Shown in pieces: positions 1 through 5,265 of a stretch of 8,414 nucleotides of DNA (positions are counted from its first letter, which is position 1; each line of letters opens with the position of its first letter). Origin of the DNA: Clostridia bacterium (GTDB lineage: Bacteria; Bacillota; Clostridia; Oscillospirales; Acutalibacteraceae); NCBI GenBank assembly GCA_900767015.1, contig CAAFXQ010000039.1:1-8414 (forward strand), given 5' to 3'. The translations under genes were made by a program, and so were the position numbers. The notes under the pieces are model-generated. The model had not been told where the DNA came from, made no database searches, and was given only the letters and a program-made list of their open reading frames with translations.

Positions 1-163
1 AAAAACTCAAGGCGTTCAGCATAGTGCACAAGTGATGTCGGATTTTAGGCAAAATGAAGCAGGAATACTTTATGTATTTCAAGATTTTTCAACAACAAAG
101 ACGGCATTAGTTAGGCATTATGACGAATGTCGGGATGTTTTTAGAGGTTGCCTCAAGTTTATC
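1..163 (+). repeat. Foldback (MITE-like) repeat, copy A, truncated by window start
   Basis: This stretch matches, by eye, about 85-90% of the bases of the reverse complement of 4264-4437, with most differences being transitions. Base 1 falls inside the left terminal repeat, so the outer left end lies outside the window. The right end carries TTTAGAGGTTGCCT (141-153 region) and then AAGTTTATC ending at 163, matching the outer end of copy B on its other side (GATAAACT inverted). Left-arm GGCGTTCAGCATAG (12-25) pairs imperfectly with right-arm TATGACGAATGTC (120-132), so the unit can fold back on itself. An open frame of about 100 codons starting at GTG 32 crosses it, but this frame is best explained as an accident of the repeat. 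No transposase is present. I call it a non-autonomous or RNA-structured intergenic repeat; the family is not one I can name. Confidence 0.75.
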
Positions 164-364
164 GGGATAATCATATCATATAACAAACATATAAATCAAT
201 GCAGAGACTTGAAAATGATATTCAACTCACTTTGCGGCGCAAAACGAACCGTCGGTACTATGTTCCCCGCGACCGCAACTTTTCTCTCTTCTCTTTTATC
301 TCTTATCTGGAAAAGTCGCAAGAAAAGAGAAGAGTGAAGAACGAAAAGTGAAGAGTGAAGAGAA
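164..364. other. Non-coding stretch with purine-rich short repeats
   Basis: I see no supportable gene here. The right part is strand-biased: pyrimidine-rich at 281-300, then purine-rich at 321-361. GTGAAGA occurs three times at 334, 348 and 355. CTCTTCTCTTTT (286-297) is the inverted copy of AAAAGAGAAGAG (323-334) and could form a 12-bp stem with a 25-base loop. It lies downstream of the tRNA-Thr terminator and is probably untranslated spacer. Short frames on both strands are low in complexity (for example repeated His-Ser-Ser-Leu-Phe) and have no ribosome site I can see. Confidence 0.5.
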
Positions 365-406
365 CCAAAAAGAAAAGCCACACTTTCGTGCGACTTTTCT
401 TTTTGG
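365..406 (-). terminator. Intrinsic terminator of tRNA-Thr, sharing the CCA end
   Basis: On the minus strand, the 42 bases from 406 to 365 form an almost perfect 19-bp stem closed by a GAAA tetraloop; two of the pairs are G-T wobbles. The GC-richer core (AAGTCGCAC / GTGTGGCTT) is followed by a T-rich arm, CTTTTCTTTTT, which gives the U tract. The outermost pairs of the stem use the encoded CCA of the tRNA. The sequence is T-rich on the other strand too, so it could also stop transcription coming from the left. Confidence 0.85.
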
Positions 407-479
407 AGCTACTGGTCGGACTCGAACCGACGACCTGCGCATTACGAATGCGCTGCTCTACCAACTGAGCCACAGTAGC
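404..479 (-). tRNA. tRNA-Thr (anticodon CGT)
   Basis: This is a complete tRNA read from 479 down. The acceptor stem is GCTACTG/CAGTAGC, the D arm GCTC-AGTTGGTA-GAGC, the anticodon arm GCGCA-TTCGTAA-TGCGC with anticodon CGT, the variable region AGGTC, and the T arm GTCGG-TTCGAGT-CCGAC. Discriminator base is T at 407, and the CCA end is encoded at 406-404. The body is 73 nt plus CCA. CGT decodes ACG threonine codons. It has its own promoter (508-536) and terminator (365-406), so it is likely a single-gene unit, although read-through from the helicase-loader gene 75 bases upstream is possible. Confidence 0.97.
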
Positions 480-484
480 ATATT

Positions 485-502
485 GCGGACTTCAAAGTCC
501 GC
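485..502 (-). other. Perfect small hairpin in the tRNA-Thr leader
   Basis: GCGGACT and AGTCCGC form a perfect 7-bp stem around a 4-base loop. It ends 5 bases before the tRNA. From the predicted promoter the start of transcription would fall at about 500-501, so the hairpin would make up most of the 5' leader removed by RNase P. It is not followed by a T run on the minus strand, so I do not call it a terminator of the upstream operon. Confidence 0.5.
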
Positions 503-507
503 TTAGT

Positions 508-536
508 AGTATATCATAAAGATTTTCAAAAGTAAA
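508..536 (-). promoter_or_regulatory. Predicted sigma-A promoter of tRNA-Thr
   Basis: On the minus strand a -35-like TTTACT (536-531) lies 17 bases from TATACT (513-508), a 5/6 match to the -10 consensus. The -35 matches TTGACA at 4 of 6 positions. It lies in the 74-base gap between the helicase-loader stop and the tRNA, at a proper distance from the tRNA. Confidence 0.6.
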
Positions 537-553
537 GAGTAAAATGAAATTTT

Positions 554-1540
554 TTATCCGTTTAAAATCTGTCGGATATCTTTTCCGCAAAACTGAAGCG
601 GAATACAGCTTCCGACAATCCTCGAAGCGATCCGCTGAGAATACTTTTCTTCGATCTCTCTTACGGTGAGATTCGTGCTGATAATCACAGGGAGCGAGTT
701 TATCATTCTTGTATTCAGAATATTGTAAAGCTGAGAGACGGTGAACTGCGTCGAAAATTCAGCGCCGAGGTCGTCTAAAATCAGCAGATCCGATTCGAAA
801 AGCTCCTGCGTGATGCTCTCCTGCTCTCCTTGGGCGTTGCGGGAAAAATGCTCTTTCTGAAGCTTGTCCATGATGTTCTGAACACTGTCGTAATAAACGC
901 TGTATCCTTTGTTGATGACAACGCCCAATATGGCAAGCGAAAGATGCGTTTTTCCCAGTCCCGTCTTTCCGAGCATGATAAGACCCGTCGAGTTTTTCGA
1001 AAAGTCCTTCGCCCATTCATAGCAGTATTCGTAAACAGTTTTCATCTGCTCTTTCTGACTGATTCCGAGAACGGGATCAACAATATTCGGATAACAGTCA
1101 AGACGGAACGAGTCAAACGTACATTTTTTAAGCTGACCGCTGATGCCGAGTTCGTCAACCGCAGTCTGTCTGACAAGCTTTTTGTAGCACTCACAGTAAT
1201 ACCCGTCGTGAAAGCCGGTGTCCCGGCAAACAGGGCAGGTATATTTCGCCTCAAGATAGTCTTCGGGGAAGCCGGCGCTTTTTAAAAGCTCTTTTCTCTT
1301 TTGCTGCGCCTCGAGACTCTTTTTTGATATCCCGATGACCTGCTTTTCTGCGTCGTCACCCAAGCCGATTGCTTTAACCGCTTTCAGCGCACAGTCGGCC
1401 ATTTCACGTTCCACCTCGGCCAACTCAGGACACTTGAGCAAAGCGGCGCTGCGGCGCTTTTGTAAATCGTCTTCGGCCTTCTTCCGGCGTACCTCAAGAC
1501 GCTGTCCGGCTTTTTCATATACACTTTTTTTGTATGCCAT
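554..1540 (-). CDS. dnaI: DnaI/DnaC-like replicative helicase loader (AAA+ ATPase)
   Basis: This 328-residue protein resembles the ATPases that load the replicative DNA helicase onto DNA in the cytoplasm. A basic, charged N-terminal helix region (1-60) is followed by a likely zinc site with Cys102, Cys105, Cys116 and Cys118 (CPVC, CEC), as in the N-terminal part of Bacillus DnaI. The ATPase core has Walker A GKTGLGKT (191-198), Walker B LLILDDLG (252-259), sensor-1-like STN (288-290) and likely arginine-finger residues in SQRIASRI (301-308). Length suits the DnaI type. The gene follows the DnaD-like gene by 14 bases, with a weak AAGGCGG site about 9 bases before ATG 1540. That neighbour points to initiation or restart of chromosome replication, and the absence of phage genes argues against a prophage loader. 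Family assignment is firm; equivalence to B. subtilis DnaI is inferred. Confidence 0.9.
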   Translation of the reverse strand: MAYKKSVYEKAGQRLEVRRKKAEDDLQKRRSAALLKCPELAEVEREMADCALKAVKAIGLGDDAEKQVIGISKKSLEAQQKRKELLKSAGFPEDYLEAKYTCPVCRDTGFHDGYYCECYKKLVRQTAVDELGISGQLKKCTFDSFRLDCYPNIVDPVLGISQKEQMKTVYEYCYEWAKDFSKNSTGLIMLGKTGLGKTHLSLAILGVVINKGYSVYYDSVQNIMDKLQKEHFSRNAQGEQESITQELFESDLLILDDLGAEFSTQFTVSQLYNILNTRMINSLPVIISTNLTVREIEEKYSQRIASRIVGSCIPLQFCGKDIRQILNG

Positions 1541-1554
1541 GAATCTGACCGCCT

Positions 1555-2589
1555 TTATCGTGAATTGGTTTTTTTGTATTTTAAGCCCACCGACTTTTTC
1601 GCAAATGCGTCAAGGTCATAAGACGCAGCCGTTTCCGGTTTGCCTTCGGCTTTTTTCGGCTGAACCGCTTTTGATTTGACCCATTTTTCGTGCTCCGCTT
1701 CAACATCGGACGGTGTTTTTATGCCGCTGTCATGCCAATTTTTCAAGACCTTGTCCATATAAGCAAGGCTCATTTTCTCGGTTCTGTCGATGCTGATTTC
1801 ATAAGCTGCATAAATCATATCCGCCCCAAAGCCGTATTCTTTGCTCCAGACAGTAAAATACCGCCGCTGTTTTTCGGTCGGCTTCGCATTCTTAACGCCG
1901 CTCAGTTCCTGAAAATCCCGCCACAGCGCATCGGTACCCGTCTGTTCGGTTATGTACTGTTCGGCTTCTTCGATCGTGTCAATTTCCAGCTCGCTCCATT
2001 TTTTGCCAAGCTTTGCGATATAGCTGTAAGAAGTCTTTTTTTGCGTTTTGGCGTATTCGATCAGCATTAAAATCACTTCGATCGGCAAACCGTAGCTGTC
2101 GTGAAGCATAATCAGCACCGACTGTCCGTCATATCCGATCGTTTTGCCGAGCTTCAGCTGCGCCTCGGAAAAAAGCTCTTTGAACTGCTCACATTCCTTC
2201 AGCCGTGCCGCAACCTGTTCATGGCTCGGCTTTGAAATCGGAATTTCTGCGACGGTATGACTTTGATTCTTTTCGGTCTTTTCGGCTTTTTCGCTTTCCT
2301 CCTGCTTCTTTTGCGTATGGACGGTCACCGCATTTGTATCGTCGTCCAAGCTTAAAAGAAGCCCCCTTTCCCGCCAGAAAATAAGCGCATCTGCCACATC
2401 GGCTTCGTCAAGAAACAGCGCCTTTGCAATTTCAGCGCAGTCCGGGCTCTCTCCCGCAATCGCATGGCGGAAGAAATAAAGAAGCGTCTTCAGCTGCACA
2501 ACGCTTGCCAGACGAATATTTTCGTCAACAAGCGAAGCCGGGACGGGAAACATATTCGAAAATACCGACGGGTTGATTTTGTAGTCCAT
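1555..2589 (-). CDS. DnaD-domain replication initiation protein
   Basis: The protein has 344 residues. Residues 1-90 look like the winged-helix N-terminal domain of DnaD/DnaB proteins. A charged linker rich in Lys, Glu and Gln (about 93-125) follows. Then come two tandem DnaD-type helical domains, about 135-215 and 222-300. Each carries the family's YxxxIxxxW-like motif: YSYIAKLGKKW at 188-198 and YMDKVLKNW at 277-285. A basic tail follows, containing SYDLDAFAKK (323-332). In low-GC Gram-positives such proteins bind and remodel DNA and help recruit the helicase and its loader at oriC or stalled forks. The loader gene is directly downstream, 14 bases away, which fits this role. ATG 2589 has AAAGGC about 8 bases upstream. 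The exporter ATPase stop is only 31 bases upstream with no obvious promoter between, so co-transcription with the exporter is likely. Confidence 0.88.
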   Translation of the reverse strand: MDYKINPSVFSNMFPVPASLVDENIRLASVVQLKTLLYFFRHAIAGESPDCAEIAKALFLDEADVADALIFWRERGLLLSLDDDTNAVTVHTQKKQEESEKAEKTEKNQSHTVAEIPISKPSHEQVAARLKECEQFKELFSEAQLKLGKTIGYDGQSVLIMLHDSYGLPIEVILMLIEYAKTQKKTSYSYIAKLGKKWSELEIDTIEEAEQYITEQTGTDALWRDFQELSGVKNAKPTEKQRRYFTVWSKEYGFGADMIYAAYEISIDRTEKMSLAYMDKVLKNWHDSGIKTPSDVEAEHEKWVKSKAVQPKKAEGKPETAASYDLDAFAKKSVGLKYKKTNSR

Positions 2590-2620
2590 GTTCTGCCTTT
2601 CGATTGATAAGAAATTTCGG

Positions 2621-3364
2621 TCAGCGGTTTTTTACCATCTGATTGTAAATCCGGCACATCTCGTCCGAATCGCCCTGTGCGACAAGCTGACCCTGCGTAA
2701 GAATAATTGCCTTGTTACATATTTTGTTGACTCTGTCCGTGCTGTGGGAAACGAATAGTACGGTAACGCCGTCGCCCATCATTTCCATAAGTCGATTTTC
2801 ACTTTTTTCACGGAAAGCGGCGTCTCCGACACTCAAGACCTCGTCAAGAATTAACACATCGGGCTTGACCGAGGTGGCAATCGAGAAGCCGAGACGGGTT
2901 TTCATGCCCGAAGAATAGCTTTTCAGCGGTGCGTCAATAAAGTCCTTGAGCTCAGAAAACTCAACGATTTCATCATATTTTTCTTCGATGAACTTTCTTG
3001 AAAAGCCCATGGTGGCACCGTACAGGAAGATGTTTTCCCGTCCGGAATAATTTTGGTCAAAGCCGGCGCTCAGTTCAATAAGCGGCGCAATGACACCTTT
3101 GACGCTGACGCTTCCCATCGTCGGCTTCAGCACCCGGGCAATTGTCTTTAAAAGCGTACTTTTGCCGGCGCCGTTAAAGCCCATGACGCCCATTCGGTCG
3201 CCCTTTTCGATCTTGAAGCTGATATCCTTCAGCGCCCAGAATTCGGAAAAATGAAGATTGCCCTTTGCCAGGCGGATCAGATATTCCTTGGCGTTGTCCA
3301 CGCCCTCTTTATTGATGTTGAACTTCATGCTGACATGATCAACTTCGACTGCGTAATCTTTCAA
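2621..3364 (-). CDS. ABC exporter ATPase, polysaccharide/teichoic acid type (TagH/Wzt/RfbE-like)
   Basis: This is a 247-residue cytoplasmic ATPase that would power the neighbouring permease. Visible motifs are an N-terminal segment typical of polysaccharide exporters (VDHVSMKFN), Walker A GFNGAGKST (62-70), the family stretch LIELSAGFDQNYSGREN (95-111), ABC signature YSSGM (150-154), Walker B LILDEVLSVGD (171-181) and the H-loop VSHS with His207. It ends soon after the ATPase core, so it lacks the C-terminal sugar-binding domain of long Wzt proteins and the long tail of B. subtilis TagH. The predicted start is TTG at 3364, because AAAGGAAG sits 6 bases upstream; the first ATG is codon 13, inside the conserved N-terminus. 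The permease stop lies 15 bases upstream. The substrate, probably an undecaprenyl-linked cell-surface glycan or teichoic acid, cannot be read from the sequence because no glycosyltransferases lie nearby. Confidence 0.92.
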   Translation of the reverse strand: MKDYAVEVDHVSMKFNINKEGVDNAKEYLIRLAKGNLHFSEFWALKDISFKIEKGDRMGVMGFNGAGKSTLLKTIARVLKPTMGSVSVKGVIAPLIELSAGFDQNYSGRENIFLYGATMGFSRKFIEEKYDEIVEFSELKDFIDAPLKSYSSGMKTRLGFSIATSVKPDVLILDEVLSVGDAAFREKSENRLMEMMGDGVTVLFVSHSTDRVNKICNKAIILTQGQLVAQGDSDEMCRIYNQMVKNR

Positions 3365-3370
3365 ACCGTT

Positions 3371-3378
3371 CTTCCTTT
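3371..3378 (-). promoter_or_regulatory. Ribosome binding site that supports the TTG start of the exporter ATPase
   Basis: AAAGGAAG on the minus strand lies just after the permease stop and 6 bases before TTG 3364, a normal distance. It is the reason for choosing the TTG start. Confidence 0.7.
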
Positions 3379-3379
3379 C

Positions 3380-4228
3380 TTAAATGTGAAGAATGAATTT
3401 ATCCTGGAATTTATAAAACAGTAAAAAGCCCACAACAAGGCAGACAACGGCCGCCGCACAGCAATAAAGCATCAGGTGCATACTCCAATGCTGCCAGAAA
3501 GCGTCGCCGCCCCAGATAACACAGGCACGGAACATATCAATGATTCCGTAAAGGGGATTGAGCTTGATTAGCTTGAGCTGAATGCTTCCCGCTTCAAAGC
3601 CGAGGCGGTCAATTGTATAAACAATCGGCGTCACATAGAAAAGAAGCAGACAGACAACGTCGTAAATGTTCTCGATATCACGGAAAAATACCGACAACGT
3701 TGCGAGAATCATGCCGACACCTAGCGAAAAGAAGAACAAAATAATGATCGGTACGACGGCAAAAATGATTCTCCATGTGATGTGGATCGGGTGAATATTC
3801 GTGATGTTGAAAAATAAAATTACGACAACAAGAACCGAAAGAGAAATCAAAAACGTCACAAACGTCGAAATGACGGAGGAAAGCGGATAAATATATTTCG
3901 GAACATAAACCTTTTTGATAATACCGGCACGGCTTCGAATCGACCGCATCGCCCGCTTTGTAGAGGACGAAAAGAATTCATAAAGCAAACGGCCGCAAAG
4001 CAGATAGACCGGATAGTTGACGACTTTACTGCTGTCCCGTCCGAAAAGGCTGTTAAAGACAAAGGACAGAACGATCATCGTCAAAAGCGGCTGTAAAAAC
4101 GTCCAAAGCATTCCGAGAAATGAATCCCGGTACTGAAGCTTAATGTTTTTATGAACAAGCTCACTGAGCAAAAATCGGTATTTCATGAAATTTTCGCCGT
4201 GACCTTTGATTGATTTTTCCTTTTTCAA
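3380..4228 (-). CDS. ABC-2 type polysaccharide export permease (TagG/Wzm-like)
   Basis: This 282-residue membrane protein would form the channel of the exporter with the downstream ATPase. A cytoplasmic amphipathic N-terminus carries the family's coupling region (QYRDSFLGMLWTFLQPLL, about 32-49). About six membrane segments follow, at roughly 41-61, 73-89, 117-140, 152-178, 190-207 and 252-272. The FFRDIENI motif (181-188) and LNPLYGIIDMFR (223-234) are typical of LPS/teichoic/O-antigen exporters. I place the start at TTG 4228: the site AGGAGGA (4241-4235) is 6 bases upstream. The frame is open back to TTG 4249, but that start would put the ribosome site inside the gene, and ATG 4186 has no good site. 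The predicted promoter at 4480-4508 gives a leader of about 245 nt that contains a foldback repeat. The substrate is unknown. Confidence 0.92.
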   Translation of the reverse strand: MKKEKSIKGHGENFMKYRFLLSELVHKNIKLQYRDSFLGMLWTFLQPLLTMIVLSFVFNSLFGRDSSKVVNYPVYLLCGRLLYEFFSSSTKRAMRSIRSRAGIIKKVYVPKYIYPLSSVISTFVTFLISLSVLVVVILFFNITNIHPIHITWRIIFAVVPIIILFFFSLGVGMILATLSVFFRDIENIYDVVCLLLFYVTPIVYTIDRLGFEAGSIQLKLIKLNPLYGIIDMFRACVIWGGDAFWQHWSMHLMLYCCAAAVVCLVVGFLLFYKFQDKFILHI

Positions 4229-4234
4229 GGCATT

Positions 4235-4241
4235 TCCTCCT
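4235..4241 (-). promoter_or_regulatory. Strong ribosome binding site deciding the permease TTG start
   Basis: AGGAGGA on the minus strand, complementary to the 16S 3' end, lies 6 bases before TTG 4228. An ATG overlapping the site (4234-4232 region) is out of frame and too close, which leaves TTG as the best start. The foldback repeat ends 23 bases further upstream. Confidence 0.75.
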
Positions 4242-4263
4242 AAAGTCAAATCTTCCCGTGTTT

Positions 4264-4437
4264 AGGCAACTTCTAAAGACGTCTCGGCATTCGTCATAGC
4301 ACCCAACTAATGCCGTCTTTGTCGTTAAAAATCCTTGAAATACATAGAGTATTCCTGCGGATTTTTGCCTAAAATCCGACATCATTTGTGCACTATGCCG
4401 AACGCCTTGAGTTTTTAGAAGTCGCCTTTAGTTTATC
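4264..4437 (-). repeat. Foldback (MITE-like) repeat, copy B, in the exporter leader
   Basis: Read on the minus strand from 4437, the unit begins GATAAACTAAAGGCGACTTC and ends at 4264 with TTTAGAAGTTGCCT. The terminal repeats AGGCGACTTCTAAA (4427-4414) and AGGCAACTTCTAAA (inverted, 4264-4277) match at 13 of 14 bases. Inside, GGCGTTCGGCATAG pairs with inverted GGCATTCGTCATAG, then AAAAATCC with GGATTTTT, then GAATAC with GTATTTC near the centre, so almost the whole unit can fold into one long imperfect hairpin. Copy A shares the outer GATAAACT end on its opposite side. Copy B's 4264 side reads CCTAAACACGG instead of CCT..AGTTTATC, so that tip is diverged or lost. No clear target-site duplication is seen. 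No transposase is present; a frame of about 70 codons across it is most likely spurious. Confidence 0.78.
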
Positions 4438-4479
4438 CATGACTATACAGCCGCAAGCAAGCGATACTGTCAGAGCATA

Positions 4480-4508
4480 ATTATACCATATTATGCCGAC
4501 TTTTACAA
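4480..4508 (-). promoter_or_regulatory. Strong predicted sigma-A promoter of the exporter operon
   Basis: On the minus strand TTGTAA (4508-4503) is followed after exactly 17 bases by a perfect TATAAT (4485-4480). TGG before the -10 gives an extended -10 (TGnTATAAT). Transcription should start near 4473, leaving a leader of about 245 nt before the permease start. The rest of the 312-base gap between the phosphopantetheinyl transferase stop and the permease holds the foldback repeat (4264-4437). CGCAAGCAAG also occurs twice, near 4452 and 4547. I see no riboswitch or T-box that I recognise. Confidence 0.8.
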
Positions 4509-4561
4509 TAGCTAATTTTCTATGGGCTCTTACACAAAAACAGCGTCGCAAGCAAGGCAAG

Positions 4562-5212
4562 TCAACAGGTCAAAGAAGAAAAATCGTCGGGAGACAGAAA
4601 GACTTTCTCAGGACTTCCGCTTTCAAAACATACGGAATACACAAAACCTTTTTCCGAAAAAGTCCAGAATTCTTTTGAAAAAAGGCGAAACCGGTCTTTG
4701 CCGGCCGCAGATGAAAAATCAAAATCGGAAAGTCCTGCCGCAATTCCCTCTCCGGTGTATTTGAGATAGCTTTCTTTCTGCGTCCAGAAGCGCATAAAGC
4801 CGATATTCCTGTCTTCCGGACAAGCGGCAAGAACGTTTTGTTCCGCTTCACAAAGCACCCGTTTTATAACGGCCGGCCTCGGCTCTTTCACTATTTGGAC
4901 GTCGGCTCCGACTTCTTTTTCACTGACGGCGCAGATGACCTTGCCGCCGGAATGGCTGAGATTGAAAAAGAACGGATCTGAGCTGAGATGCGGCTTGCCG
5001 TTCTTCAAATACACAAGACGAATCTCCTCTTGTTTACCGCCCGTTTCGCTCTCGTAAGCGTACGATAACAGCGACCACGCAAGAATATGCTCTTTTTTTG
5101 AAAGCGGATTTTGAAACGACGCCAAATCCCCTTTCTTTTCATGCGGCACAAAAAAAGCCTGTTCAAAAAAGCTTTCGTCAAACAAATTCACATCGGTAAT
5201 AAAAAGCTTCAT
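4562..5212 (-). CDS. Sfp-type 4'-phosphopantetheinyl transferase
   Basis: This 216-residue enzyme would move the phosphopantetheine arm from CoA to a serine of a carrier protein (fatty acid ACP, or a PKS/NRPS carrier). Visible family motifs are GKPHL (72-76), FNLSHSGG (83-90), the Mg-binding strand GADVQ (102-106) and FWTQKESYLKYTGEG (142-156) with the catalytic-region Glu147 and Lys150-151 area. Length suits the Sfp/AcpT group. In canonical Sfp the metal strand reads GxDIE; here Asp104 is kept but the second acidic residue is Gln106. ATG 5212 has GGAGAG about 6 bases upstream. The gene lies immediately behind an intrinsic terminator, with no room for an ordinary promoter between them, so expression may depend on read-through. 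No carrier or synthase genes are nearby, so the substrate is unknown. Confidence 0.92.
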   Translation of the reverse strand: MKLFITDVNLFDESFFEQAFFVPHEKKGDLASFQNPLSKKEHILAWSLLSYAYESETGGKQEEIRLVYLKNGKPHLSSDPFFFNLSHSGGKVICAVSEKEVGADVQIVKEPRPAVIKRVLCEAEQNVLAACPEDRNIGFMRFWTQKESYLKYTGEGIAAGLSDFDFSSAAGKDRFRLFSKEFWTFSEKGFVYSVCFESGSPEKVFLSPDDFSSLTC

Positions 5213-5227
5213 AGTTTCTCTCCGTAT

Positions 5228-5258
5228 AAAAACAGGCAGTTGATAAACGAACTGCCTG
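5228..5258 (-). terminator. Intrinsic terminator after the PspC-domain gene
   Basis: On the minus strand CAGGCAGTT (5258-5250) and AACTGCCTG (5241-5233) form a perfect 9-bp stem with an 8-base loop, followed by TTTTT (5232-5228). It begins 7 bases after the PspC gene's stop codon. The T run ends only about 15 bases before the ATG of the phosphopantetheinyl transferase gene, so the structure could also act as a partial terminator or attenuator for that gene. Confidence 0.85.
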
Positions 5259-5265
5259 AAAATGG

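Noticed and set aside
32..337. Open frame of about 100 codons on the plus strand starting in repeat copy A
   Set aside because: Its first 40 residues are the translation of the foldback repeat and match a frame in copy B. There is no good ribosome site, and the rest is low-complexity spacer.
830..1285. Plus-strand frame opposite the helicase-loader gene
   Set aside because: It is antisense to the zinc-site and Walker-motif region of a clear gene and shows no recognisable domain or ribosome site.
4161..4385. Open frame across repeat copy B running into the permease start
   Set aside because: It overlaps the well-supported permease in another frame and only mirrors the repeat. No ribosome site supports it.
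1..4437. Composite transposon carrying the exporter and replication genes between two inverted repeats
   Set aside because: No transposase or cargo-type genes are present. The enclosed genes include a tRNA and core replication functions with the same base-use style as neighbours.
4393..4440. 15-codon frame (ATG 4440) in the exporter leader, a possible upstream leader peptide
   Set aside because: No Shine-Dalgarno sequence precedes it and it is made mostly from the repeat's left arm. There is no codon run suggesting attenuation.
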